Below are positions 8,812 to 19,385 of a stretch of DNA of 64,000 nucleotides, piece after piece; the first letter of the stretch is position 1, and every line of letters starts with the position of its first letter. Source of the stretch: Staphylococcus xylosus (GTDB lineage Bacteria > Bacillota > Bacilli > Staphylococcales > Staphylococcaceae); the NCBI RefSeq assembly GCF_002732165.1, contig NZ_MRZO01000001.1:248001-312000 (forward strand), written 5' to 3'. The notes under the pieces were generated by a model, which was not told where the DNA came from, did no database searches, and was given only the letters and a program-made list of their open reading frames with translations. A program made the position numbers and the translations under genes.

Positions 8812-9609
8812 ATGAAATACGCAGTAATAGGTAACCCAATAGCACATTCATTATCCCCAATTATGCATAATGCGAATTTTGATGCGTTAAACAATCCATC
8901 ATCTTATGAAGCAATTAACATATCAGAAGATCAATTTCATTTAATAAAAGAAATTATTGATGAAAAAGCACTTTCTGGATTTAATGTGACAATTCCTCAT
9001 AAAGAAAATATATTGCCATATTTAGATGAAATAGATGAGCAAGCGGAGACAGTTGGCGCCGTGAATACGGTGAAAATTGAAGATGGTAAATGGATTGGCT
9101 ACAATACAGATGGTATTGGGTATGTAACTGGCTTAAAACAAGTATATCCAGATTTGGAAAATGCTTATATATTAATTTTAGGTGCTGGTGGTGCAAGTAA
9201 AGGTATTGCAAATGAATTAGTTAAACACGTTCACTCTAAATTAACAATTGCTAATAGAAATTTGAAACGCTTTGAAAATTGGAATTTAGATGTGAACCAA
9301 ATTACTTTGAATGAAGCTGAAAAAGCACTCGATGAATTTGATATCGTGATTAATACAACACCTGCTGGCATGCATGAAAATAAGGAAGTAGTTATAAATC
9401 TAGACAATTTAGATTCACGTACTTTAGTTAGTGATATCGTGTATGTACCTTTTAAAACACCCATTTTAGAAATAGCAGAAGCAAAAGGAAACCCAATTCA
9501 CAATGGCCTTGATATGTTTGTATACCAAGGTGCCGAGAGTTTTAAAATATGGACTAATGAACTACCTCAAATCCAAATTATGAAAGAGGCAGTTTTAAAG
9601 CATTTATAA
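8812..9609 (+). CDS. aroE: shikimate dehydrogenase
   Basis: The 265-residue protein has [16 protein letters not shown] for shikimate binding, then [10 protein letters not shown] with the catalytic Lys. GAVNTV and the NADP-binding [13 protein letters not shown] near residue 124 follow, with NTTPAGMH further on. It reduces 3-dehydroshikimate to shikimate with NADPH in the chorismate pathway. It lies 12 nt after yqeH behind an AAGGGGG site. The next pathway enzyme, shikimate kinase, is encoded 50 kb away behind the comG operon. Confidence 0.96.
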   Translation: MKYAVIGNPIAHSLSPIMHNANFDALNNPSSYEAINISEDQFHLIKEIIDEKALSGFNVTIPHKENILPYLDEIDEQAETVGAVNTVKIEDGKWIGYNTDGIGYVTGLKQVYPDLENAYILILGAGGASKGIANELVKHVHSKLTIANRNLKRFENWNLDVNQITLNEAEKALDEFDIVINTTPAGMHENKEVVINLDNLDSRTLVSDIVYVPFKTPILEIAEAKGNPIHNGLDMFVYQGAESFKIWTNELPQIQIMKEAVLKHL

Positions 9610-9620
9610 AGGAGCTAATT

Positions 9621-11057
<1,437 letters not shown>

Positions 11058-11411
11058 ATGAAATCAGATCAACTATTAAAGCTAGCTGTCGAAGCAACAG
11101 AGAATAAAAAAGCAGAAGATATTATTTCATTAAATATGAAAGGTATTAGCGATATGACAGATTATTTCGTAGTTTGTCACGGAAATAATGAAAAACAGGT
11201 TCAATCAATTGCACGTGCAGTTAAAGACGTCGCTAACGAAGCAGAAATTGAAGTTAAGCGTATGGAAGGCTTTAATGAAGCGAGATGGATTCTTATTGAT
11301 TTAGCTAATGTAGTCGTTCATGTTTTCCATAAAGACGAAAGAGATTATTACAATATTGAAAAATTATATAGAGATGCACCATTAGAATCGTATAGACAGG
11401 TAGTATATTAA
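11058..11411 (+). CDS. rsfS: ribosome silencing factor RsfS
   Basis: The 117-residue protein is a complete RsfS/Iojap domain, with ISDMTDYFVVCHGNNEKQVQSIA and the C-terminal LIDLANVVVHVFHKDERDYYNIEKLY. It binds ribosomal protein L14 and blocks subunit joining under nutrient stress. It starts right after the yqeK stop and is followed 2 nt later by a methyltransferase gene. Confidence 0.95.
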   Translation: MKSDQLLKLAVEATENKKAEDIISLNMKGISDMTDYFVVCHGNNEKQVQSIARAVKDVANEAEIEVKRMEGFNEARWILIDLANVVVHVFHKDERDYYNIEKLYRDAPLESYRQVVY

Positions 11412-11413
11412 TC

Positions 11414-12130
11414 ATGTCTCAATACGAAGAAATGAGCCTGTTTTATGATCAATTAACGCTTGATCAACCTTATGAGTCTTGGTTAGAGATTGTAAATTAC
11501 TTTGCTGAAAATAAAAACTCTATCCTGGATATAGGATGCGGAACAGGTAGTTTAACCTCATTATTTAATGAATTTAAACAAGTGACTGGTATGGATCTCA
11601 GTGTCGATATGCTTGCAATAGCAGCACAAAAATCAAGTCATGTTAATTGGCTAGAAGGCGATATGACTGATTTTCAACTCGACAAATCATTTGATGTAAT
11701 CACTATTTTTTGCGATTCACTAAATTATCTACCAGAGACAGATGATGTTGTTGCTACTTTTAAACGTGTTTTCGAGCATTTAGATAATAAGGGTGTATTT
11801 ATGTTTGATGTACACACAAGTTTTAAAATGGATACTTTATTTAACAATCAAAGTTATATTGATGAATCGGATGATGTATTTTTAGGTTGGGAAGCTGTTA
11901 AAGGTGAAGAACCGCTAAGTGTATGGCATGATATGTCGTTTTTCATTAGACAATCTGATAGTCAGTATAGCCGATTTGATGAATCGCACTATCAGCGTAC
12001 CTATTTAGAATCTGATTACAAAGATATGCTTACACAAGTAGGTTTTAAGCATATTCAAACATTTGTAGATTTTGAAATTAATAATCATGATGATGAAGGA
12101 TACCGCTTATTCTTCATTGTTAAAAAATAA
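11414..12130 (+). CDS. class I SAM-dependent methyltransferase (YqeM-like)
   Basis: The 238-residue protein has methyltransferase motif I ILDIGCGTGSLTSLF at about residues 38-52, a motif II-type GMDLSVDMLAIA, and DVITIFCDSLNYL. The substrate is unknown. It is the last gene of the yqeG operon and ends a few bases before the hairpin that serves both as terminator and as the comEA leader region. Confidence 0.88.
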   Translation: MSQYEEMSLFYDQLTLDQPYESWLEIVNYFAENKNSILDIGCGTGSLTSLFNEFKQVTGMDLSVDMLAIAAQKSSHVNWLEGDMTDFQLDKSFDVITIFCDSLNYLPETDDVVATFKRVFEHLDNKGVFMFDVHTSFKMDTLFNNQSYIDESDDVFLGWEAVKGEEPLSVWHDMSFFIRQSDSQYSRFDESHYQRTYLESDYKDMLTQVGFKHIQTFVDFEINNHDDEGYRLFFIVKK

Positions 12131-12159
12131 AAGTAAAATCACTCCTTTGTACGTGTATA
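12129..12159 (+). promoter_or_regulatory. putative competence promoter element of the comE operon
   Basis: AAAAGTAA (12129-12136), 14 nt, then ACGTGTATA (12151-12159). The same two blocks with the same 14-nt spacing occur in front of comGA (56128-56158). Equal spacing at two late-competence operons looks like -35 and -10 boxes of a shared sigma factor. Staphylococcal com operons are known SigH targets, so SigH is the natural candidate. That link is inference; I cannot check the published consensus here. Confidence 0.65.
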
Positions 12160-12178
12160 GTATAAAGGAGTGATTTTT
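12135..12178 (+). terminator. long hairpin: operon terminator that contains the comEA ribosome binding site
   Basis: Arms 12135-12152 and 12160-12177 pair over 18 bp with a 7-nt loop and run into T residues. This will terminate the yqeG operon. The 3' arm contains AAAGGAG, the Shine-Dalgarno site of comEA, paired to ACTCCTTT in the 5' arm. Read-through RNA would therefore have this site hidden, whereas RNA started at the promoter in the loop would not. Confidence 0.8.
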
Positions 12179-12901
12179 ATGTTGCCGCAATGGGAAAGAT
12201 GGAAAGAAATTATTAGCAAATATAAAATTTTATTTACCTTTATTTCAATCGCTTTATTATTAGCAGTCATTTTATTATGCAATATATTTATTCATTTGGA
12301 CAACAAAGAAATGAAGGGGATTCCAACAGTATCTATAAACAAAATAAATAAAACTGGAAGCGAACTCCAAACTGATAAAACTGAGACCAACGTTAAACGC
12401 AAAGAAAAATCAATTAAGTCCGAAAATGAAATTATTGTTGTAGATATAAAAGGTGCGGTTAAATACCCTAATATCTATGAGATGAAGTCTACAGATAGAG
12501 TCAAACAGTTATTAGATAAAGCACAAATTTTGGATAATGCAGATCTTTCAACTATTAACCTTGCAGAAAAGTTGTTGGATCAAAAAGTAATATATATACC
12601 CAAAAAGGGAGAATCAGCAATTGCAAATGGTAACGGTTCAAATAAATCTAATGGCCGTCAACAAGAACAAACGTTATCCTTGAAAAATGAAGGCAATGTT
12701 GGACAACAAGAGAAAATAAATTTAAATACTGCTAGCGAATCTCAATTGCTAAGTGTTAATGGCATTGGCCCAACAAAAGCTAAATCTATTGTTGAATTTA
12801 GAGAACAACATGGCAAATTTGAATCGGTTGATCAATTGAAAGAAGTTAAAGGTATAGGGGCAAAGACACTGGAAAAGATAAGTGATTTCTTTGTGGTTTA
12901 A
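12179..12901 (+). CDS. comEA: late competence DNA receptor ComEA
   Basis: The 240-residue protein has an N-terminal membrane anchor at about residues 17-38 (ILFTFISIALLLAVILL), a SLBB-type domain (IIVVDIKGAVKYPNIYEM) and a Gln/Asn-rich linker. It ends in two helix-hairpin-helix motifs (INLNTASESQLLSVNGIG and LKEVKGIGAKTLEKI). It binds incoming double-stranded DNA outside the membrane. I prefer the ATG at 12179, 8 nt after AAAGGAG, over the in-frame GTG at 12170, which lies inside that site. It is intact, consistent with a functional uptake machine. Confidence 0.94.
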   Translation: MLPQWERWKEIISKYKILFTFISIALLLAVILLCNIFIHLDNKEMKGIPTVSINKINKTGSELQTDKTETNVKRKEKSIKSENEIIVVDIKGAVKYPNIYEMKSTDRVKQLLDKAQILDNADLSTINLAEKLLDQKVIYIPKKGESAIANGNGSNKSNGRQQEQTLSLKNEGNVGQQEKINLNTASESQLLSVNGIGPTKAKSIVEFREQHGKFESVDQLKEVKGIGAKTLEKISDFFVV

Positions 12902-12986
12902 GTTTTTGTTGCATTTTTAGATGATACAAATTAACCTATAATTAAATCGGAATCATATATTAATCATAATACGGAGGACTATTATC

Positions 12987-13448
12987 ATGGATCGCATTAA
13001 ATGGGAAGAATATTTTATGGCTCAAAGTCATCTGTTGGCATTACGTTCTACTTGTCAACGTTTATCGGTAGGCGCCACTGTTGTAAAAGATAATAGAATT
13101 ATAGCAGGAGGATATAACGGGTCTGTATCAGGTGAAGTTCATTGCATTGATGAAGGTTGTTTATTAGAAGATGGCCACTGTATACGTACGATACACGCTG
13201 AAATGAATGCATTATTACAGTGTGCTAAACAGGGAGTATCTACTGATGGTGCAACAATTTATGTTACACATTTCCCTTGCTTGAATTGTACGAAATCAAT
13301 TATTCAAGCAGGAATTAAAACAATTTATTACGCTGAAGATTATCACAATCATGATTATGCTTTGAAACTATTAGATCAATCAGGTATCGAACATACAAAA
13401 ATTCCTTTCAATCAGGAACATGTAGCACAATACTTAATGAATCAGTAA
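12987..13448 (+). CDS. comEB: ComEB, dCMP deaminase family protein
   Basis: The 153-residue protein carries the zinc-binding deaminase motifs: IHAEMNALLQC with the catalytic Glu, and PCLNCTK. Additional cysteine and histidine residues in CIDEGC and GHCIR are typical of the dCMP deaminase group. It converts dCMP to dUMP. It sits between comEA and comEC as in Bacillus, although it is not needed for transformation there. The 85-nt gap after comEA has a TATAAT at 12937-12942, so a separate housekeeping promoter is possible. Confidence 0.93.
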   Translation: MDRIKWEEYFMAQSHLLALRSTCQRLSVGATVVKDNRIIAGGYNGSVSGEVHCIDEGCLLEDGHCIRTIHAEMNALLQCAKQGVSTDGATIYVTHFPCLNCTKSIIQAGIKTIYYAEDYHNHDYALKLLDQSGIEHTKIPFNQEHVAQYLMNQ

Positions 13449-13451
13449 TTT

Positions 13452-15659
13452 TTGGTATTTTATGCATTAGCATATCTAGTTGGTATTTTATGGCTACATG
13501 TCAAATCATTGTCGATGCTGATTTTTGTAAACATAATGATAATTGGGATTAGAAAAAAATTAAGATGGTTTCAAATACTATTCATTATATTAATACCAAT
13601 ATTATCGAACTTTTATTTTCAATATCATTTTAAGTATATGGTTGAACAACGTAACTTTTTATTGAAACAAACCTTGCATAGTCATGCTTATTTTATAAAT
13701 AAGCCAAATTTGAACAATCAAAAGTTAACAGGAAAAGTCAAAATAGGAAAACATACATTCAAATATTATTATCAAATAAAAAGTGAAAACGTTAGGGGAG
13801 TACAATCAAAACTTGTTCGGCAAAATTGCAAAATTGATGCTACATTTAAGTCGCACAACAATCAGCCGTATAGCCAACTTTCACTTTTTATAAATAATAT
13901 TGATTTTAATAGTTGTAGGAAATCAAAAATTGATTATACATATATATTAGATTATCACAAGCAGTATGTATTAAATCGACTTAAATATTTACAAATTGAA
14001 TCTCCGGGCAAGGTTTTTGCACTTATAAGTGGTGATACATCAGCAATTAGTGCAGACGACATTGAGCAGTATAAAGATATTGGTATATACCATTTATTAG
14101 CCATTAGTGGAATGCATATAGCTACATTGACTAGTATAATATATTTTTTGTTAAACCATATGAAATGCCCGATTGTTATCATTAAAATAGTCATTTGCAT
14201 TATTTTACCATTGTATGTCTTTTATACAGATTTAGCTCCAAGTGCAATAAGAGCAACTATGACTTGTCTCTTATTAATCTTATTATCTAAATCAATTGCA
14301 AAAAATGCGCTTAATTTACTATCATTATCATTTATTTTTATGTCTTCGCTTCATCCACCTTTTGTTTATAATATAGGCTTTCAATTCTCTTTTCTTATCA
14401 CATTTTTTATTTTATTTGCTCTTCCAATATTAGAAAATACTCATTTATTAAAGCGTACTATCTATCTCTCTTTAATTGCGCAACTCGGTTCATTTATTAT
14501 AAGTGCAATTTATTTTAATCATATCCAGTGGATGGGTATTATAACTAACTTATTTTTTGTACCGTTCTATACATTTATTCTCTTTCCATTTGTCATTTTT
14601 TTTGTTATTTTCGCACACTTACCTTTAGAACTAAACTGCCTTATCACAGTTCTGAATTTATTAATGAGGTTTCATGATGCAGTTCTGAATTTATTTATAC
14701 ACATGAACATTTATAAATGGCATGTACCTGAACTTAATGAAATGTTTATTACCTTAACTTTTGTAACAGTTTTTATAGCATTAGTTTTTTTAGTTCATAA
14801 ATACTATGTATGTTTTATTGTAACTGTGCTTATTTTGTATATCATCTCTACAATCATTCCACATGACGATGCTTATAAATTAACGATGTTAAATGTGAAT
14901 CAAGGTGATGCATTTCTATTCGAGACAAATGAGAGTGAAAGTATACTTATAGATACTGGTGGCACAGGGGTGGACTCAACAATGAAAGAAAATCATAATA
15001 TTGCTAAATATCATATAATTCCCACACTTAAAAAGCACGGACTAACATCTATAGATTATATTATTATTTCACATCCTCATATGGATCATATGGGTGAATT
15101 AAGTTACTTAATAACTAATTTCAAGATAAAAAATATAATCATAAATACAAAAAGTTTCAACATAAATAAAATAGAATATTTAATTAATCAGAGTAAGCAA
15201 AAACATATAAAGCTGATTGATTTTAAAGATATACAGCAATTTAACTTAGGTGAAGCAAATATTACTTTACTTGATTCAACAATTAATTATTCAGAGGATT
15301 TAAACGAGCATTCTATCGTTACTTATATAGAATATAATAAAATTAAAATGTTGTTTATGGGGGATGCAAGCATTAATAATGAACAAATACTTTTACGCAA
15401 TTTTGAATTACCAAAGATAGACATACTGAAAGTGGGCCACCATGGAAGCAAAACAAGTACTAGCAATGAATTTATACAAAAAATACAGCCAAAAATTTGT
15501 CTGGTTTCTGTAGGTAAGACAAATAGGTATCATCTACCTAATAAAGAAATTATAACTAAATTAAAAAGCTTGGGTGCTAAAGTTTTCCAATCAAATGAGA
15601 ACGGAGAGGTAACGATAAAACTCACCCCCAAATTATCTATAAATACCGAAATGAACTAA
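13452..15659 (+). CDS. comEC: DNA uptake channel ComEC/Rec2
   Basis: The 735-residue protein has the three ComEC parts. An N-terminal soluble domain lies between membrane segments. The competence domain, at about residues 180-460, starts at VFALISGDTSAIS and contains LLAISGMHIATL. The C-terminal metallo-beta-lactamase-like domain has HPHMDHMGEL near 542 and GHHGSKTSTS near 663. It forms the channel that takes single-stranded DNA into the cytosol. It starts with TTG 3 nt after comEB, has full length, and shows no frame break. Confidence 0.94.
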   Translation: MVFYALAYLVGILWLHVKSLSMLIFVNIMIIGIRKKLRWFQILFIILIPILSNFYFQYHFKYMVEQRNFLLKQTLHSHAYFINKPNLNNQKLTGKVKIGKHTFKYYYQIKSENVRGVQSKLVRQNCKIDATFKSHNNQPYSQLSLFINNIDFNSCRKSKIDYTYILDYHKQYVLNRLKYLQIESPGKVFALISGDTSAISADDIEQYKDIGIYHLLAISGMHIATLTSIIYFLLNHMKCPIVIIKIVICIILPLYVFYTDLAPSAIRATMTCLLLILLSKSIAKNALNLLSLSFIFMSSLHPPFVYNIGFQFSFLITFFILFALPILENTHLLKRTIYLSLIAQLGSFIISAIYFNHIQWMGIITNLFFVPFYTFILFPFVIFFVIFAHLPLELNCLITVLNLLMRFHDAVLNLFIHMNIYKWHVPELNEMFITLTFVTVFIALVFLVHKYYVCFIVTVLILYIISTIIPHDDAYKLTMLNVNQGDAFLFETNESESILIDTGGTGVDSTMKENHNIAKYHIIPTLKKHGLTSIDYIIISHPHMDHMGELSYLITNFKIKNIIINTKSFNINKIEYLINQSKQKHIKLIDFKDIQQFNLGEANITLLDSTINYSEDLNEHSIVTYIEYNKIKMLFMGDASINNEQILLRNFELPKIDILKVGHHGSKTSTSNEFIQKIQPKICLVSVGKTNRYHLPNKEIITKLKSLGAKVFQSNENGEVTIKLTPKLSINTEMN

Positions 15660-15734
15660 TGATTATATGTAGAGAGATCAATCTCTCCATGCTATAATAA
15701 TTAAATGCGTAATAGTGATGAAAGGGTGCTAAGG

Positions 15735-16709
15735 ATGAGCGATAAAATTATTACAATTTACGGTGAAGTACCTGAACTTATTGAAAAAAAGTCAGCTGAA
15801 GTTATTAACCGTTACTTGAATGCCCCTAAAGATGATTTTAACTTTGTTAAATATAATTTATATGAAAGTGATTTATCTCCTATAATTGAGGAAACACTGA
15901 CCTTGCCATTTTTTTCTGACAAAAAAGCAGTATTAGTTCAAAATGCTTATGTGTTTACAGGCGAAAAACCGCCTAAAGATCTAAGTCATAATACTGACCA
16001 ACTTATTGAATTTATTGAAAAATATGACGGTGAAACTTTAATAATATTTGAAGTCTATCAATCAAAATTAGATGAAAGAAAAAAGTTAGTTAAAACATTG
16101 AAGAAACAGGCTAATTTAATCAAAATTGAACAAATGACCGAAGAAGAGATAAAAAAATGGATAAAAAATGAACTTCACGAAAATTACAAAGATATAAAAC
16201 AAGATGCATTAGATTTATTTTTAGAACTTACGGGTATTAATTTTAATATTGTAAAGCAAGAACTTGAAAAAGTAATACTATTTTTAGGTGATAGAGCTAC
16301 AATTAATAAGCAAGATGTACATCAAATTGTTAATAGAAGTTTAGAGCAAAATGTCTTTTTATTAACTGATTATATTCAGAAAAACAAAAAATCACAAGCT
16401 ATACAATTAGTGAAAGATTTGATAGCAATGAAAGAAGAACCAATTAAATTATTAGCATTAATTACAAGTAATTATCGGTTGTTTTATCAATGTAAAATAT
16501 TAGGACAAAAAGGTTACAGTGGTCAACAAATAGCTAAAACAATTAATGTGCATCCATATCGTGTTAAATTAGCTTTGAATCAATCAAGGAATTATCAACT
16601 AGAAAAATTATTAAATATAATTGATACATGTGCGGAAACAGATTATAAATTGAAGTCATCATATATGGATAAACAATTAATTTTAGAACTGTTTATTTTA
16701 TCACTTTAA
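15735..16709 (+). CDS. holA: DNA polymerase III delta subunit
   Basis: The ATG at 15735 (MSDKIITIYGEVPEL) follows AAAGGG by 8 nt and is preferred to the in-frame ATG at 15705. The 324-residue protein has the HolA layout: a degenerate AAA+ module with LPFFSDKKAVLVQNAYVF, a helical lid, and the C-terminal collar domain from about residue 210. It opens the sliding clamp within the clamp-loader complex. It ends in a gap shared with the convergent rpsT gene. Confidence 0.93.
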   Translation: MSDKIITIYGEVPELIEKKSAEVINRYLNAPKDDFNFVKYNLYESDLSPIIEETLTLPFFSDKKAVLVQNAYVFTGEKPPKDLSHNTDQLIEFIEKYDGETLIIFEVYQSKLDERKKLVKTLKKQANLIKIEQMTEEEIKKWIKNELHENYKDIKQDALDLFLELTGINFNIVKQELEKVILFLGDRATINKQDVHQIVNRSLEQNVFLLTDYIQKNKKSQAIQLVKDLIAMKEEPIKLLALITSNYRLFYQCKILGQKGYSGQQIAKTINVHPYRVKLALNQSRNYQLEKLLNIIDTCAETDYKLKSSYMDKQLILELFILSL

Positions 16710-16819
16710 TCATTTTCGGTTAGTTATATTGAAACTGATAGAATCGGTATTGATAGTGTTGAAATAGCTTTTATCAATGGATTTGTAAATAATTTATTCT
16801 AAATTTTAAAAGTAATAAA

Positions 16820-16854
16820 AAACAAACCCAATGCCTTTAGCATTGGGTTTGTTT
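16820..16854. terminator. bidirectional terminator between holA and rpsT
   Basis: Arms AAACAAACCCAATG and CATTGGGTTTGTTT (14 bp, 7-nt loop) are flanked by A-rich sequence on one side and T-rich sequence on the other. It can therefore end transcription from holA and from rpsT. Confidence 0.85.
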
Positions 16855-16890
16855 GATTTGTTAATTCGAGCAGTTGCTTGAATCTGTTTA

Positions 16891-17142
16891 TTATTTAGCA
16901 GCTGTCATTAATGAAGACTTGATACGAGCAGCTTTGTTAGTGTGGATTAAGTTGCGTTGCGCAGCTTTATCTACTTTTTTCAAAGCAAAGCTCACTAAGT
17001 CAGCTTTGTTATCAGCACCAGCTTCTATAGCTGAATGTGCTCTCTTAACTGCTGTACGCATTTCATTTTTTTGTGAAATATTACGAGCTTCAGCAGTGTG
17101 TGTTGTGTTAACACGTTTAATTGCAGATTTAATGTTTGGCAT
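16891..17142 (-). CDS. rpsT: 30S ribosomal protein S20
   Basis: The 83-residue basic protein begins MPNIKSAIKRV and has the S20 helices (ARNISQKNEMRTAVKRA, NLIHTNKAARIKS). I chose the ATG at 17142 because AGGAGG lies 8 nt upstream; the open frame begins three codons earlier. It binds 16S rRNA in the small subunit body. It is transcribed alone on the - strand, convergent with holA and divergent from lepA. A + strand frame over the same bases is only its shadow. Confidence 0.96.
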   Translation of the reverse strand: MPNIKSAIKRVNTTHTAEARNISQKNEMRTAVKRAHSAIEAGADNKADLVSFALKKVDKAAQRNLIHTNKAARIKSSLMTAAK

Positions 17143-17202
17143 GTGTGTCACCTCCTAAAAGTGATCTTCGCTATCAAAGTTAATTTGATTACAACAAGAA
17201 AT

Positions 17203-17231
17203 ATTTTATCAAAACCAGCAACTTTCTGCAA
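17203..17231 (-). promoter_or_regulatory. rpsT promoter
   Basis: Read on the - strand: TTGCAG, 17 nt, TAAAAT. It lies about 60 nt upstream of the rpsT start, leaving room for a short leader. Confidence 0.6.
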
Positions 17232-17377
17232 TCATTTATTTATCTAAGGCGCGTAAAATAGATATAAATGATACAATATACGATAGACAGATAAGAAAAT
17301 AACACAAAAGTTTAATTCGAAATCTCTTTAAGAATGTTATGACTTAATAAGTATTATTGTTAAAATACTTAGCAGGT

Positions 17378-17406
17378 TTGCAATTAACTATTAAAAACGT
17401 TATTAT
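17378..17406 (+). promoter_or_regulatory. lepA promoter
   Basis: TTGCAA, 17 nt, TATTAT, ending 57 nt before lepA. The rest of the 17152-17463 divergent gap holds only this, the rpsT promoter and the two leaders. Confidence 0.55.
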
Positions 17407-17463
17407 ATCAAAGAATGTCATACATATTACGGGCTAGAATTATGAAAGTGAGAAGGATAATAC

Positions 17464-19287
17464 ATGGATAAACAAGAACGCTATAATCGACGTAAAAATA
17501 TTAGAAACTTTTCCATTATCGCACATATAGACCATGGTAAATCTACGTTAGCTGATAGGATTTTAGAAAATACAAAATCAGTCGAAACTAGAGACATGCA
17601 GTCTCAACTGTTAGATTCTATGGACTTAGAAAGAGAGCGCGGTATAACAATCAAATTAAATGCAGTTCGCTTAAAATATGATGCTAAAGACGGTGAAACA
17701 TATACATTTCACCTAATCGATACTCCAGGACATGTCGATTTTACTTATGAGGTGTCTAGATCACTTGCAGCATGTGAAGGTGCTATATTAGTTGTAGATG
17801 CTGCACAAGGTATTGAGGCACAAACATTAGCGAATGTCTATTTGGCTCTTGATAATGAATTAGAATTATTACCAGTTATCAATAAAATAGATCTACCAGC
17901 GGCAGAACCTGAACGAGTAAAACAAGAATTAGAAGACGTTATCGGTATTGATAAAGATGATGTGGTACTTGCTAGTGCAAAATCAAATATTGGTATTGAA
18001 GATATCTTAGAGAAAATCGTTGAGGTAGTGCCACCTCCTGAAGGTGATCCAGAAGAACCTTTAAAAGCACTTATATTCGATTCAGAATATGATCCGTATA
18101 GAGGGGTTATCTCTTCTATCAGAGTTATGGAAGGCATTGTTAAAGCTGGCGACCGTATTAAAATGATGGCAACTGGTAAAGAATTCGAAGTGACTGAAGT
18201 AGGTATCAATACACCAAAGCAATTACAAGTTGACGAATTGACTGTCGGCGATGTTGGTTACATCATTGCAAGTATTAAAAATGTAGATGATTCACGTGTT
18301 GGGGATACAATCACTCATGCTAGTAGACCGGCTGCTCAACCATTACAAGGATACAAGAAAATGAATCCAATGGTATTCTGTGGCCTATTCCCAATTGATA
18401 ACAAGGATTATAATGATTTAAGAGAAGCTTTAGAAAAATTACAGTTAAATGATGCTTCGTTAGAATTCGAACCTGAATCATCACAAGCTTTAGGGTTTGG
18501 TTATCGTACAGGTTTCTTAGGTATGTTGCATATGGAAATTATCCAGGAACGTATTGAACGTGAATTTGGAATAGAACTTATTGCCACAGCACCTTCAGTT
18601 ATTTATGAATGCATCTTAAAAACAGGCGATGAAGTAACGGTAGATAATCCTGCGAACATGCCTGATAGAGATAGAATAGAAACAATATATGAGCCATTTG
18701 TGCGCGCGACTATGATGGTACCTAATGATTATGTAGGTGCAGTCATGGAGTTGTGTCAACGTAAACGTGGTCAATTTATAAATATGGAATATATGGATGA
18801 TATCCGTGTGAATATTATTTATGAGATTCCATTATCAGAAGTGGTGTTCGATTTCTTTGATCAGTTAAAATCTAATACTAAAGGATATGCTTCGTTCGAC
18901 TATGAATTTATCGATAATAAAGAAAGTGATTTAGTGAAGATGGACATCTTATTAAACGGTGAAAAGGTTGATGCTTTAAGCTTTATCGTGCATAAAGAAT
19001 TTGCATATGATCGAGGAAAAGCTTTAGTCGAAAAACTTAAAACGTTGATACCTAGACAACAGTTCGAAGTTCCTGTACAAGCAGCTGTAGGACAAAAAAT
19101 CGTTGCAAGAACGAATATTAAATCTATGGGTAAAAATGTACTATCTAAATGTTATGGTGGTGACATTACCCGTAAGAGAAAACTTTTAGAAAAACAAAAA
19201 GCTGGTAAAGCTAAAATGAAAGCAGTAGGAAATGTGGAAATTCCACAAGATGCTTTCTTAGCTGTACTTAAGATGGATGAAGATTAA
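17464..19287 (+). CDS. lepA: elongation factor 4 (LepA)
   Basis: The 607-residue translational GTPase has the P loop [13 protein letters not shown] (about residues 21-33), switch [10 protein letters not shown] and the specificity motif [10 protein letters not shown]. It has the EF4-specific C-terminal domain ([27 protein letters not shown]). It acts on stalled or mis-translocated ribosomes and in 30S maturation. Length is standard. It is followed by a hairpin and then hemW. Confidence 0.97.
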   Translation: MDKQERYNRRKNIRNFSIIAHIDHGKSTLADRILENTKSVETRDMQSQLLDSMDLERERGITIKLNAVRLKYDAKDGETYTFHLIDTPGHVDFTYEVSRSLAACEGAILVVDAAQGIEAQTLANVYLALDNELELLPVINKIDLPAAEPERVKQELEDVIGIDKDDVVLASAKSNIGIEDILEKIVEVVPPPEGDPEEPLKALIFDSEYDPYRGVISSIRVMEGIVKAGDRIKMMATGKEFEVTEVGINTPKQLQVDELTVGDVGYIIASIKNVDDSRVGDTITHASRPAAQPLQGYKKMNPMVFCGLFPIDNKDYNDLREALEKLQLNDASLEFEPESSQALGFGYRTGFLGMLHMEIIQERIEREFGIELIATAPSVIYECILKTGDEVTVDNPANMPDRDRIETIYEPFVRATMMVPNDYVGAVMELCQRKRGQFINMEYMDDIRVNIIYEIPLSEVVFDFFDQLKSNTKGYASFDYEFIDNKESDLVKMDILLNGEKVDALSFIVHKEFAYDRGKALVEKLKTLIPRQQFEVPVQAAVGQKIVARTNIKSMGKNVLSKCYGGDITRKRKLLEKQKAGKAKMKAVGNVEIPQDAFLAVLKMDED

Positions 19288-19300
19288 TATAAATTAAAAA

Positions 19301-19340
19301 TGGGGGCCTTAAATCCAAAAGATTTATGGCCCAGTTTTTT
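19301..19340 (+). terminator. terminator after lepA
   Basis: A hairpin with arms around GGCCTTAAATC and GATTTATGGCC (one mismatch) is followed by TTTTTT. It lies 13 nt after the lepA stop and just before hemW, so hemW probably depends on partial read-through or its own promoter. Confidence 0.65.
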
Positions 19341-19385
19341 GTGATGATTGTTAATCTTCAATATACGAAAGAAGGTGCACGCAAT

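Noticed and set aside
12135-12178. T-box or metabolite riboswitch upstream of comEA
   Set aside because: No T-box consensus or aptamer core; it is a simple long hairpin too short for either class.
16874-17158. 94-codon + strand frame over rpsT
   Set aside because: It is the antisense shadow of the S20 gene, has no ribosome site, and the - strand frame is an unmistakable ribosomal protein.
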